64,000 nt of DNA, taken from CAZWLY01 sp964634465 (GTDB taxonomy: Bacteria > Desulfobacterota > Desulfarculia > G963662305). The position numbers and the translations under genes were made by a program. The stretch covers positions 1 to 64,000 of the forward strand of contig CAZWLY010000002.1 of assembly GCA_964634465.1 (NCBI GenBank). Reading direction: 5' to 3'. Shown here in pieces: positions 1-9,126 of the stretch (position 1 is its first letter; each line of letters opens with the position of its first letter). The notes below the pieces were generated by a model. That model worked only from the letters and a program-made list of their open reading frames with translations. It was not told the origin of the DNA and ran no database searches.

Positions 1-1
1 G

Positions 2-52
2 AAAAACTTGAACTCTAAAGCCAAAAAGAAGTCTAATAAAAAGGCCGCGTAG
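2..52 (+). CDS. C-terminal end of an unidentified Lys-rich protein (partial)
   Basis: Reading from base 2, the frame gives 16 residues ending in KKSNKKAA and a TAG stop at 50-52. The composition (about half Lys or Asn, AT-rich codons) differs from the GC-rich genes to the right and resembles the patch at 181-882. The gene body lies left of the window, so no function can be assigned. Its position, ending 57 bases before the 3' half of a broken tRNA-Leu, would fit a gene of a tRNA-targeted mobile element. That is inference only. It may also be a chance open frame. Confidence 0.35.
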   Translation, partial: KNLNSKAKKKSNKKAA

Positions 53-108
53 CAATCAACCAGCCGGAGGCGACTGTCAGGTAAATACCAGCACTGTACA
101 GTTTTTTC

Positions 109-164
109 TGGTGCGAGAAGGGGGACTCGAACCCCCACGGGTCACCCCACTGGATCCTAAGTCC
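109..164 (-). pseudogene. 3' half of a split tRNA-Leu(UAG)
   Basis: Read on the minus strand, this piece runs from part of the anticodon arm (GGACTTAGGA then TCCAG) through a variable arm, a T arm with GGGGG/CCCCC stem and TTCGAGT loop, the acceptor strand TTCTCGC, an A discriminator and encoded CCA. It has no D arm or 5' acceptor strand next to it. The missing 5' half is at 1116-1154. Joining the two at the shared 10-base core gives a normal 85-nt tRNA-Leu with a full 7-bp acceptor stem (GCGAGAA/TTCTCGC) and a 5-bp anticodon stem (CTGGA/TCCAG). Confidence 0.9.
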
Positions 165-180
165 GACTGTTTAGTGAGGA

Positions 181-882
181 TTAAATCTTAATACTGTCAA
201 TACAAGTAATTTTAGGTATATATGGCCATTTGTCTTTATCGTTATTCTCATTTTCAATCCACTCAACGTGCACCCTAAAATAATTAGTGGGAGAGAAGTT
301 CGTGGCAGTGACTTCCAAATCCACACGAGCTTTTGATGTCACGACTATCCTATTGTCGAAAGAATGCAAATCAGGTGAAACTTGTATATAGAATTCCTGA
401 AAAGGCTGTCCCTCATTTACGCGAGGACTTTGATTAACAAATCCCAGCACAATGTTATCGAAAGTCACAAAATTGGTACATATGTCAGTACTGGGGCCTT
501 GATGTGTTTCGGGCGAGGAGGCCCATCGAAGTGACAGAGGCGTAATTGGCCCCTTATCGTCATAGATTGTCCCGTCTTGACTCACCTGCAGTCTAATAAC
601 GCGAACTCTGACTTCCCTGGCTTCCGTAGTCGGTTTGGTGTTGCGGACTCTAAGGATATAATATCTTGACCATTCCTCTTCTTGACCCGAATTGAGCCGC
701 GTCGAATGTCCTTCAGGTTCAATATTTTCAATAGTCAGATTAGGTAAGCTGTGTTTTCTTCTTCTTTCTTCCCCTTTCACGGCCCAGTAGATATTCCAGA
801 TAACCACGCCGACTGTAGCTAGGGAAGCAACGGCCGTAGCTATGTAATTAACAACAGTCCAAACCGTAATATCCAAAATCAT
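181..882 (-). CDS. Single-pass membrane protein of unknown function, cargo of the tRNA insert
   Basis: 233 residues. A hydrophobic segment at about residues 11-35 (VNYIATAVASLATVGVVIW region) is followed by a basic stretch (KGEERRRKH), which predicts an anchor with a soluble C-terminal domain of about 190 residues. I recognise no family. The ATG at 882 has AAGGGG only one base upstream. A TTG two codons in would have better spacing, so the true start may be at 876. A TATAAT-like box on the minus strand (948-953) could drive it. Base use is far more AT-rich than the chromosomal genes, consistent with acquisition by transfer. Confidence 0.75.
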   Translation of the reverse strand: MILDITVWTVVNYIATAVASLATVGVVIWNIYWAVKGEERRRKHSLPNLTIENIEPEGHSTRLNSGQEEEWSRYYILRVRNTKPTTEAREVRVRVIRLQVSQDGTIYDDKGPITPLSLRWASSPETHQGPSTDICTNFVTFDNIVLGFVNQSPRVNEGQPFQEFYIQVSPDLHSFDNRIVVTSKARVDLEVTATNFSPTNYFRVHVEWIENENNDKDKWPYIPKITCIDSIKI

Positions 883-1018
883 ACCCCTTAGTCTAGATAA
901 TTATGCCATGGGGGTAACCAATTCAGGTAGGTGAAAATTTGAAAAGGATTATAAGAAAATTCGGGTATAAATAGTTTTTTCAGAGGCTTATTGGGGGGTA
1001 TCGGTCTGACATTCAGTC

Positions 1019-1103
1019 TGGTGGGGGCGGGGGGACTCGAACCCCCACGGGAATTCCCATAGGTTCCTAAGACCTACGTGTCTACCAGTTCCACCACACC
1101 CCC
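1019..1103 (-). tRNA. tRNA-Leu (anticodon UAG), intact
   Basis: 85 nt including encoded CCA. Acceptor stem GGGGGTG pairs with CGCCCCC (one G-T pair), D stem is GTG/CAC with GGTAGA in the loop, and the anticodon arm is TAGGT-CTTAGGA-ACCTA, giving anticodon TAG. The long variable arm GGGAATTCCC is the class II feature of tRNA-Leu, and the T arm is GGGGG/CCCCC. It reads CUA and probably other CUN codons. It begins 12 bases after the break in the 5' half of another tRNA-Leu with the same anticodon, so it can stand in for the disrupted gene. It may use that gene's upstream promoter. Confidence 0.95.
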
Positions 1104-1115
1104 AGAGACAACCTC

Positions 1116-1154
1116 TCCTAAGTCCAGCGCGTCTACCAGTTCCGCCATTCTCGC
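1116..1154 (-). pseudogene. 5' half of a split tRNA-Leu(UAG)
   Basis: The minus strand gives acceptor strand GCGAGAA, a D arm with GGTAGAC, and the anticodon strand CTGGA followed by loop CTTAGGA. The expected TCCAG is absent; the sequence turns into GAGGT instead. The matching remainder lies at 109-164. It sits 38 bases downstream of recG in the same direction, so this side is the undisturbed chromosome. On its own it cannot fold into a tRNA. Its upstream promoter could still transcribe the intact tRNA-Leu that follows. Confidence 0.9.
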
Positions 1155-1191
1155 CGGGTTGCCTCCTATTTGCCCGAACCCCGGCCGAAAG

Positions 1192-3264
1192 TCAACCCAC
1201 CCCGCTCAGCTTCAGGCGCGAGACGAGCCGGGCGTGGACGATCTCCTTGAGGACGCGGTGCTCGGGATCGGCCAGCTCCGGGTCGTGCTCGATGAGGTCG
1301 AAGGCGGCCCGCCGGGCCTTGAGCAAGAGCCGCGAGTCGGTGAGCAGGTTGGCCAGCCTGAAGTCGGGCCAGCCGGTCTGGCGCTCGCCCAGGAAGTCGC
1401 CCGGCCCGCGGAAGGCCAGATCGGTCTCGGCGATGGCGAAGCCGTCGTCGCTTTGCTCCAGCATCTTCAGCCGCTGCCGGGCCCGGCCGTCGCCGGCCGA
1501 GATCAACAGACAGGCGGCGGTCGTGCCTCCGCGACCGACCCGGCCGCGGAGCTGGTGAATCTGGGCCAGGCCGAAGCGCTCGGCGTTCTCGATGACCATC
1601 ACCGCCGCCTTGGGCGCGTCCAGCCCGACCTCGACCACCGTGGTCGCCACCAGGACGTCGATCCGGCCGGCGACGAATTCAGACATGACCGCGGCCTGGG
1701 CGTCTTTGTCCATGCGGCCGTGGAGGAGGGCCAGCTTCAGGTCGGGCAGGATGTCTCTCTTGAGCTCGGCGAAACGCTCCTCGGCCGAGGCTAAGCCCTC
1801 GCCCGGCTCGATGGTCGGCAGGACCACGTAAGCCTGCAGCCCCTGGCTAACCGCGCCGCTGATCGCCTGCCAGGCCCGCTGGATGCGCTGAGGCGGCAAG
1901 AGTCGGGTAATCACCTGGCGCCGGCCGGGCGGTTTTTCGTCCAGGACGGAGACGTCCAGGTCGCCGTAGAGGGTCAGGGCCAGGGAGCGGGGGATGGGGG
2001 TGGCGGTCATCACCAGGCGGTGGGGGTTGAGCCCCTTGTCGCCCAGAGCGGCCCGCTGGGCCACGCCGAAGCGGTGCTGCTCGTCGACCACCACCAGGCC
2101 GAGACGGGCGAAGGCGACCGCCTCTTGGAAAAGGGCGTGGGTGCCGATGACGACTTGCAGGCGGCCGTCGGCCAGGCCGTGGAGCGCCTCCCGCCGCTTT
2201 CGGCCGGTCACCGAGCCGGTCAGGAGGCCCAGCCGCACCCCGGCCTCATCGGCCCAGGGCTTTATGTTGTTGTAGTGCTGGCCGGCCAGGAGTTCGGTCG
2301 GGGCCATCAACGCCGCCTGGAGGCCCGACCGGCCGGCGGCCAGGAGAGCCACGGCGGCCAGGACGGTCTTGCCCGCGCCGACGTCGCCCTGGAGCAGTCG
2401 GTTCATCGGTCGCGAGCCGGTCAGGTCGCGGCCGAGCTCGTCCAGGACGCGCCTTTGGGCGGCGGTCAGCTCGAAGGGCAAGGCCCTCGTCACTTGCCGC
2501 CGCACCTCGTCGAAGGCGGTCAGCGGCTCCGCCCGGCGCTCGGAACGCTCCCGGCGGGCTTTGGCCAGGCAGACTTGAAAGAGGAACAGCTCGGTGAAGT
2601 TGAGCGTGCGCCGGGGCGGCCCGGAGGGGGAGACGTCCTCCTCGTCTTCCGGAAAGTGGACCCGGCCGAAGGCCTCCTTCAGCTCCAGCAGGCCTTCTTC
2701 CTCGATCAGCCGGGCGGGCAGGGGGCTTTCGAGGCGGCCCAGTTCGTCGTCGATGATCGATTTGACAAAGCGGCGAAAGACCTTGGACGACAAGCCGGGG
2801 ATGTTGCGGTAGATGGGCACGAAGCGGCCCAGGCCGGCCGCGTCGTCGGCCGGGACGATCTCCGGGTGGAGCAGGCACGCCCGCCCCTTGTACTCGTCCA
2901 CCCGGCCGGCCAGGATGACTTCGGCGCCTTGGACCAGGTTCGCTCCGGCGGCCGGGTTGAAGTGGAACCAGGTCGCGGTCAGCCGGCCGGTCTCGTCGGC
3001 CACGGTCAGGTGGAGCCGCTGCTGCCGCCGCCCGCCGGCCCTTTTCACCCCGACGATCCGGCCGCTGACGACCGCCTCGGTCTCCGGGACGAGATCAGCG
3101 ATGGCGGTGACGTCCCGTCGATCCTGATAGCGGACCGGCAGGAAGAAGAGGGCGTCCTCCAGGGTCGTGATCTGCCTGGCTCTCAGCTTTTTGGCCGTGG
3201 CCGGACCGACGCCCTTGACCGTCTGGATGGAGGCCAGGAGGCGGTTGAAGCTGCCCTTGAGCAT
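1192..3264 (-). CDS. recG: ATP-dependent DNA helicase RecG
   Basis: About 690 residues, the usual RecG length. RecG unwinds stalled forks and branched DNA, regressing them to Holliday junctions. The N-terminal wedge/OB region (GVGPATAKKL, then FLPVRYQDRR) is followed by helicase motifs: Walker A GDVGAGKT, DEQHRFG (the DExH box), MTATPIPR and GRVGRGG. The chosen ATG gives an N-terminus (MLKGSFNRLL) that lines up with the E. coli protein. A TTG 12 codons upstream (3300) is open with AAAGG close before it, so the start is not certain. It is transcribed away from rho, and its 3' end abuts the tRNA-Leu locus. Confidence 0.97.
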   Translation of the reverse strand: MLKGSFNRLLASIQTVKGVGPATAKKLRARQITTLEDALFFLPVRYQDRRDVTAIADLVPETEAVVSGRIVGVKRAGGRRQQRLHLTVADETGRLTATWFHFNPAAGANLVQGAEVILAGRVDEYKGRACLLHPEIVPADDAAGLGRFVPIYRNIPGLSSKVFRRFVKSIIDDELGRLESPLPARLIEEEGLLELKEAFGRVHFPEDEEDVSPSGPPRRTLNFTELFLFQVCLAKARRERSERRAEPLTAFDEVRRQVTRALPFELTAAQRRVLDELGRDLTGSRPMNRLLQGDVGAGKTVLAAVALLAAGRSGLQAALMAPTELLAGQHYNNIKPWADEAGVRLGLLTGSVTGRKRREALHGLADGRLQVVIGTHALFQEAVAFARLGLVVVDEQHRFGVAQRAALGDKGLNPHRLVMTATPIPRSLALTLYGDLDVSVLDEKPPGRRQVITRLLPPQRIQRAWQAISGAVSQGLQAYVVLPTIEPGEGLASAEERFAELKRDILPDLKLALLHGRMDKDAQAAVMSEFVAGRIDVLVATTVVEVGLDAPKAAVMVIENAERFGLAQIHQLRGRVGRGGTTAACLLISAGDGRARQRLKMLEQSDDGFAIAETDLAFRGPGDFLGERQTGWPDFRLANLLTDSRLLLKARRAAFDLIEHDPELADPEHRVLKEIVHARLVSRLKLSGVG

Positions 3265-3311
3265 GCCCTGGATATAGCGCGCCGGGCGGCGCTTGATCAA
3301 GGCCTTTGGTA

Positions 3312-3341
3312 TTGACAGCGACCGGTCACGGGGATTAGAAT
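3312..3341 (+). promoter_or_regulatory. Sigma-70-type promoter for rho
   Basis: TTGACA at 3312-3317 and TAGAAT at 3336-3341 are separated by 18 bp. This lies 87 bases upstream of the rho start in the gap between the divergent recG and rho genes. The long leader would allow Rho autoregulation, but no specific attenuator could be seen. Confidence 0.6.
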
Positions 3342-3427
3342 TCCGTATTCACTTGCCTGCCTTGCCAGAGAGCAAATCGGCATACCTGATCGATCCAGCG
3401 ACGATCAAGAGGAAAAAGTAGGAAAAA

Positions 3428-4543
3428 GTGTCCGATCACGAAGTGCGCCACGGCATTCTGGAGATAGTTGACAAGGGTTTCGGCTTCCTGCGCGACCCGA
3501 CTCGGGGCTACCGCCCTTCGCCCGGTGACGCCTACCTGGCCAGGGACCTGATTCGCCGCCTGTCTCTAAAGCAGGGGCAGCTCTTGGAGGTGGAGACCAG
3601 GCCCAGCAAGAAGGGCGGCCCCAGGGTGGCCAAGGTGATCTCGGTCAACGGCCATGACCCCGAGGCGGCCCGTGAGCTTACGCCGTTTAAGGACCTGACC
3701 TCGATTTCGCCCCGCCAGCGGCTCAGGCTGGAGACCGGCCCCGAGCCGATCTCGATGCGGTTGGTCGACCTGATCGCCCCCATCGGCCGCGGCAGCCGGG
3801 GACTGATAGTCGCCGCCCCCAGGACCGGCAAGACCACCCTGCTCAAAGAGATGGCCCAGGCCATCAGCCGCAACCACCCGGACGTCTACGTCATGGCGCT
3901 TTTGGTCGATGAGCGGCCCGAGGAGGTGACCGACATGCGCCGCTCGCTCTACGGCGAGGTGGTGGCTTCATCCATGGACGAGACCCCGGCCGACCACCGC
4001 CGTCTGGCCGAGTTGATGGCCGCCGCCGCTCGCCGTCGTGTCGAGGCCGGCGAGGACGTCTTTCTCATCCTGGATTCGATCACCCGGCTGGCCAGGGCCT
4101 TCAACTCCCAGGGCAATTCCAGCGGCCGGACCCTGTCCGGCGGCCTGGACTCGCGGGCGATGGAGATCCCCCGCCAGATATTCGGTTCGGCCCGGGCGAC
4201 CGAGGAGGGCGGCTCGCTGACCATCATCGGCACCGCCTTGGTCGAGACCGGCTCGCGCATGGACGATTTGATCTTCCAGGAATTCAAAGGCACCGGTAAC
4301 ATGGAACTGGTTCTGGACCGCAAACTGGCCGATCTGAGAATATGGCCGGCGGTCAATATCGCCGAAAGCGGCACCCGGCGCGAGGAGCTCTTGCAGGACG
4401 AGGCCGAACGAGCCGGGGCGCCGAGGCTGAGGCGGGCCCTGGCCGGCCTGCCGGCGATCAAGGCGACCGAGAAGCTGATCGAGGCCCTGGGCAAACACCC
4501 GGACAACGCCTCGCTGTTGGCCTCGGTGGCCGAGATCGATTGA
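3428..4543 (+). CDS. rho: Transcription termination factor Rho, short form
   Basis: 371 residues from a GTG start, against about 419 in E. coli. Rho is a hexameric RNA-dependent ATPase that ends transcription. The protein begins directly at the CSD/OB RNA-binding fold (GILEIVDKGFGFLR) and lacks the N-terminal helix bundle of about 50 residues. The ATPase core is complete: P-loop APRTGKT, DERPEEVTDMRRS, SITRLARAFN, the GGLDSRAMEIPRQ loop and EFKGTGNMEL. The upstream 127 bases do not code for the missing domain. The secondary-channel loop differs from the classical GGVDANAL form. This may be the main Rho or a paralogue. Confidence 0.93.
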   Translation: MSDHEVRHGILEIVDKGFGFLRDPTRGYRPSPGDAYLARDLIRRLSLKQGQLLEVETRPSKKGGPRVAKVISVNGHDPEAARELTPFKDLTSISPRQRLRLETGPEPISMRLVDLIAPIGRGSRGLIVAAPRTGKTTLLKEMAQAISRNHPDVYVMALLVDERPEEVTDMRRSLYGEVVASSMDETPADHRRLAELMAAAARRRVEAGEDVFLILDSITRLARAFNSQGNSSGRTLSGGLDSRAMEIPRQIFGSARATEEGGSLTIIGTALVETGSRMDDLIFQEFKGTGNMELVLDRKLADLRIWPAVNIAESGTRREELLQDEAERAGAPRLRRALAGLPAIKATEKLIEALGKHPDNASLLASVAEID

Positions 4544-4586
4544 AGCGGCGAGGAAACCCGATCGGCCCGGCGGAGGCGCAGTCAGA

Positions 4587-5720
4587 GTGGCGGTGTCATT
4601 CGTCTACCATCCGGATTTGGGCGGCTTCGACTACGGGCCGGGCCACCCGCTGAGAATCGAGCGCTTGGACCTGACGGTCTCGCTCATGGAGGCCTTTGGT
4701 CTGATGGCCCACCCCGATCTGAACCGCGTCGAAGCGGCCCCGGCCGAGCAGGCGGCGCTCCTGGCCTTTCATCGGCCCGACTACCTGGAGGTCCTCAGGC
4801 GGGCCGATTCCGGGTTGGCGGCGGCCGAGGCGGCCGGCTACGGCTTGGGGCCGGGCGACAATCCCGTCTTCAAGGGCCTGTGGGACTGGGCGTCCCTCTT
4901 GACCGGGGCCAGCCTGGCCGCGAGCGAGGCGGTGGCCGAAGGCCGGGTCGAGGTCGCCTTCAACATCGCCGGCGGGATGCACCACGCCGCTCCGGCCAGA
5001 GCGTCGGGTTTCTGCTATCTCAACGACGCCGTCCTGGCCATCAAGTCGCTGCTCGCCAGGGGGCTCAAAGTGGCCTATCTGGATTTCGACGCCCACCACG
5101 GCGACGGCGTTCAAAACGCTTTCTACGACACCGATCGGGTGCTGACCATCTCCATCCATCAGGACGGGGCCCGCTTCTTTCCCGGCACCGGGGCCGTCTC
5201 GGAGACGGGGATCGAGGCCGGACGGGGCTACTCGGTCAACCTGCCGCTGCCGGCCTACACCGACGACGAACTTTATATCTGGGCGATTGACCAGATCGTA
5301 CCGGAGCTGGTCGAGGCCTTCGCCCCCGACGTCCTGGTCACCCAGTTGGGCGTGGACTCCCTGTACAACGATCCCCTGACCGGCCTTTACTGCACCGACC
5401 GGGCCATGCTCCACGCCTGGCGGATGATCAAGGGCCTGGATCGGCCCTGGGTGGCTCTGGGCGGCGGCGGTTATGATCTGGTCAATGTGGCCCGGTGTTG
5501 GACCCAGGCCTTGGCGGTGATGCTCGACGTCGAGTTGCCCGAGACCATGCCGGAGAGCTTCATGAGCGTCCTGGCCGGCTATGGTTACCGGAGAAAACGA
5601 CTTCAGGATAACGAGCGCCTGGTGACCGGAGCGACCAAACGCCGGCTGAGGGCTACCATCGAGAGCGGCGTGGCCGCGCTCAGAGCGACCATCTTCCCGA
5701 CCCACGGACTTCGACCATGA
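4587..5720 (+). CDS. Histone-deacetylase family protein (AcuC-like)
   Basis: 377 residues, GTG start with GGAGG upstream. Class I/AcuC-type zinc deacetylases remove acetyl groups from lysine or small amines. Visible motifs are GGMHHA (catalytic His pair), DFDAHHGDG (zinc Asp and His), GVDSLYNDPL (second zinc Asp) and GGGGYD (catalytic Tyr loop). In bacteria AcuC deacetylates acetyl-CoA synthetase and other proteins, but the substrate here is not known. It follows rho by 43 bases and overlaps the next gene by four bases (ATGA), so the two are co-translated. Confidence 0.9.
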   Translation: MAVSFVYHPDLGGFDYGPGHPLRIERLDLTVSLMEAFGLMAHPDLNRVEAAPAEQAALLAFHRPDYLEVLRRADSGLAAAEAAGYGLGPGDNPVFKGLWDWASLLTGASLAASEAVAEGRVEVAFNIAGGMHHAAPARASGFCYLNDAVLAIKSLLARGLKVAYLDFDAHHGDGVQNAFYDTDRVLTISIHQDGARFFPGTGAVSETGIEAGRGYSVNLPLPAYTDDELYIWAIDQIVPELVEAFAPDVLVTQLGVDSLYNDPLTGLYCTDRAMLHAWRMIKGLDRPWVALGGGGYDLVNVARCWTQALAVMLDVELPETMPESFMSVLAGYGYRRKRLQDNERLVTGATKRRLRATIESGVAALRATIFPTHGLRP

Positions 5721-6092
5721 CCCGACCGGTTTTTGAATGCCAACAGTGCGGCCAGTGCTGCTATGGCGAGGGCGGCATCTTCATCGAACCCGAAGACGTC
5801 GCGGCCATCGCTGAATATTTGGGCATCAGCCCAGAAGAATTCGAGAAGCGGTTCGTCGGCCATCGAAACGGCCGGCTGGATATCGGCACCGGGGCCAACG
5901 GGGCCTGCCATTTTCTAAAGGACAACCGCTGCTCCATCCATCCGGTCAAGCCCAAGAATTGCCGCCTGTGGCCGTTCTTGCCCGGTCCGTTGACGGAAGA
6001 GTGGGGCTTCAAGAGTATGAAGGGCAATTGCCCAGGTTTTGATCCAGAGGCGAGCTGGGACGACTTCCTGGCCTACTATGAGGCGACGAAGA

Positions 6093-6112
<20 letters not shown>
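5717..6112 (+). CDS. YkgJ-family cysteine cluster protein
   Basis: 131 residues. The N-terminal CQQCGQCC motif, a later GACHFL and CSIHPVKPKNCRLWPF are the CxxCxxCC...C...C pattern of the YkgJ/UPF0153 family, thought to bind zinc or an iron-sulfur cluster. No reaction is established. It overlaps the deacetylase gene by ATGA and itself overlaps the start of icd by 20 bases. Confidence 0.85.
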
Positions 6113-7295
<1,183 letters not shown>

Positions 7296-7302
7296 GGCGG
7301 CC

Positions 7303-8061
7303 ATGGGCCGGGCGGCGGACGGCGGCTGGCGAGCGCTGTTTGGCCTGCCGGACCTGTTGGGCCGGATTCTCCTGCCCGACCGCTGCCACCTCTGCGGCGA
7401 GTTCCTCGACCCCGAGGACGCCGAGCGCTTCATCTGCCCCGCTTGCCGCCGTAAGTTTTCGGCCGACGGCGCTCCGGCCTGCACCGTCTGCGGCCGGCCG
7501 TTCGAATCGGAGCAGGGCGGGGACCATCCCTGCGGCGATTGTCTCACCGATCCGCCGCCCTTTGCCGCCGCCCGCTACGTGTCGGCCTACGAGGGGGAGA
7601 TGGCCCGGGCGATCAAGGAGTTGAAGTATTCCGGCCGGGTGGAGCTGGCCCGGCCGTTGGGCCGGCTCCTCAACGAGCGTTTGGCGGCCGAGCCCTTCCC
7701 GCCGCGATTCGATGTGGTGATCCCGGTTCCGCTTCACCCCAGCAAGGTCAGGCGGCGCGGCTTCAACCAGGCCGCGCTTCTGGCCGCCCAGGCCGCGGAC
7801 CGCGGCCCGGTGACCGTAGACGTTCTCGCTCGCATCCGCAACACCAGAAGCCAAGCCGGGCTCAACAAAAAAGAGCGCCTGGCCAACGTCAAGGGCGCCT
7901 TCCGCGTCCGCCAGGGGGCGGATCTGGAGGGCCGGAGCGTGCTTCTGATCGACGACGTTTTGACCACCGGGGCCACGGTCTTCGAATGCGCCCGGACCCT
8001 GAAACGGGCCAAGGCGGCCGAGGTCTACGTCGCCACCCTCAGTCGCGTGGTGGGCCTTTAA
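7303..8061 (+). CDS. comF: ComF-family phosphoribosyltransferase-like protein
   Basis: 252 residues from the ATG seven bases after icd. The N-terminal zinc-ribbon region carries CHLC, CPAC, CTVC and CGDC pairs. The C-terminal half is a type I phosphoribosyltransferase fold with the PRPP loop LIDDVLTTGATV and the family segment RRGFNQA. ComF homologues take part in handling single-stranded DNA during natural transformation. No other competence gene is nearby, so the role here is inferred from the family. Confidence 0.9.
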   Translation: MGRAADGGWRALFGLPDLLGRILLPDRCHLCGEFLDPEDAERFICPACRRKFSADGAPACTVCGRPFESEQGGDHPCGDCLTDPPPFAAARYVSAYEGEMARAIKELKYSGRVELARPLGRLLNERLAAEPFPPRFDVVIPVPLHPSKVRRRGFNQAALLAAQAADRGPVTVDVLARIRNTRSQAGLNKKERLANVKGAFRVRQGADLEGRSVLLIDDVLTTGATVFECARTLKRAKAAEVYVATLSRVVGL

Positions 8062-8127
8062 TCAACTTTTCCCTTGCCCCCGGTCGGAATGAATGATATT
8101 CTCCCATAATAATAGGATGTTGGGGGT

Positions 8128-9126
8128 ATGCCGATGTTCTTTGAGGGGGTCAGGCGCCGGGCCTCGTCCGACGAGGTCCACAATTGCGTCTGGACCATCG
8201 GCGGCGGCAAGGGCGGCACCGGCAAGAGTCTGGTGACGGCCAATCTGGCGCTCTCTCTGGCCAGAATGGGCCATCGGGTCTGCCTGGTGGACGCCGATCT
8301 GGGAACGGCCAACCTCCATACCTTCTTGGGGCTCGACGCCCCGCCGCGCACCCTGTCTGATTTCATCGAGCGCAAGGTCGACGACATGCACGACCTGATC
8401 GCCTGGACCGATCAACCCGGCCTGGGGCTGATCTCGGGCGCCCGGGACGTCATCGAGGTGGCCAACGTCAAGTTCGCCCAGAAAGTCAAGCTGTTCCGCC
8501 ACATCCGCAATCTGGACTTCGATTACGTCCTCATTGATCTCGGCTCGGGAACCAGCTTCAACGTGGTCGATTTCTTCCTCATCGCCGACTACGGCATCTT
8601 CAACACCTCGCCCGAGCCGACGGCGGTGGAGAACACCTACCGATTCATCAAGAGCTTCTATTACCGCATCCTGTCCCGATCGATCAAGAACCACAACCTC
8701 AAGCAGATGGTCGAGGACGCGCTTCGGGGCAGAAACGGCGTGGTGGTCAAAAACCCCCTCGAGCTTTTGGACGCCATCGAGGCCGAGAACCCGGAGGTCG
8801 GCCGGGCCATCAAGCGGGAGATTTCGTCCTTCCGGTTGAAGTTGATCGTCAACCAGGTCCGCACCGCCAACGATTTCAAGGTCGGTCGCTACATGCGCTC
8901 CGCCTGCCTCAAATATTTTGGCTTGCAAATGGAGTTCGTCGGTTCTATCGTTTTTGACGACCGGGTGTGGCAATCGGTCCGGATGCGGGTTCCGTTCGTC
9001 AGCCAGTACCCCAACACCATGGCCGCCCAAAACATCAGGGCCATCTGCGAATCGCTTCGGGCCGACTCTCGACTGCTTCTCGATTCCACCAACGCTGAAG
9101 CCGGTGACGCGCGGCAGAGGGCATGA
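8128..9126 (+). CDS. MinD/FlhG-like P-loop ATPase
   Basis: 332 residues. Deviant Walker A GGGKGGTGKS, switch I DADLGTAN and Walker B-like DYVLIDLGSG place it in the MinD/ParA ATPase superfamily. These proteins usually dimerise on ATP binding and position structures at poles or membranes. There is no clear C-terminal amphipathic MinD helix. A long insert between about residues 180 and 235 separates the ATPase core from the final motif. It overlaps the next gene by ATGA, so the two are probably partners. Confidence 0.88.
   Translation: MPMFFEGVRRRASSDEVHNCVWTIGGGKGGTGKSLVTANLALSLARMGHRVCLVDADLGTANLHTFLGLDAPPRTLSDFIERKVDDMHDLIAWTDQPGLGLISGARDVIEVANVKFAQKVKLFRHIRNLDFDYVLIDLGSGTSFNVVDFFLIADYGIFNTSPEPTAVENTYRFIKSFYYRILSRSIKNHNLKQMVEDALRGRNGVVVKNPLELLDAIEAENPEVGRAIKREISSFRLKLIVNQVRTANDFKVGRYMRSACLKYFGLQMEFVGSIVFDDRVWQSVRMRVPFVSQYPNTMAAQNIRAICESLRADSRLLLDSTNAEAGDARQRA

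Larger units (their letters stand above)
155..1125. mobile_element. 961-bp insert splitting tRNA-Leu, flanked by 10-bp direct repeats
   Basis: The 10-bp sequence TCCTAAGTCC (plus strand) occurs at 155-164 and again at 1116-1125. Each copy is the anticodon-loop core of one half of the same tRNA-Leu. Between them lie one AT-rich gene (181-882, minus) and a complete tRNA-Leu(UAG) (1019-1103, minus) that starts 12 bases inside the boundary. There is no integrase or transposase gene, and I saw no convincing terminal inverted repeats. The anticodon-loop core is typical of tyrosine-recombinase attachment sites. It is therefore most likely a small satellite-like element or a remnant of a larger one, whose tRNA replaces the one it broke. 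Confidence 0.75.

Noticed and set aside
91..108. Possible terminator ACTGTACAGT followed by TTTTTT
   Set aside because: The palindrome has no room for a loop, and the stem would be only three or four base pairs.
155..1125. Insertion sequence or transposon with a 10-bp target duplication
   Set aside because: No transposase and no matching terminal inverted repeats. The position exactly in the anticodon loop fits site-specific recombination better.
6039..6092. Longer icd start
   Set aside because: The extra 18 codons lie within the cysteine-cluster gene, lack a Shine-Dalgarno and do not resemble the N-terminus of isocitrate dehydrogenases.
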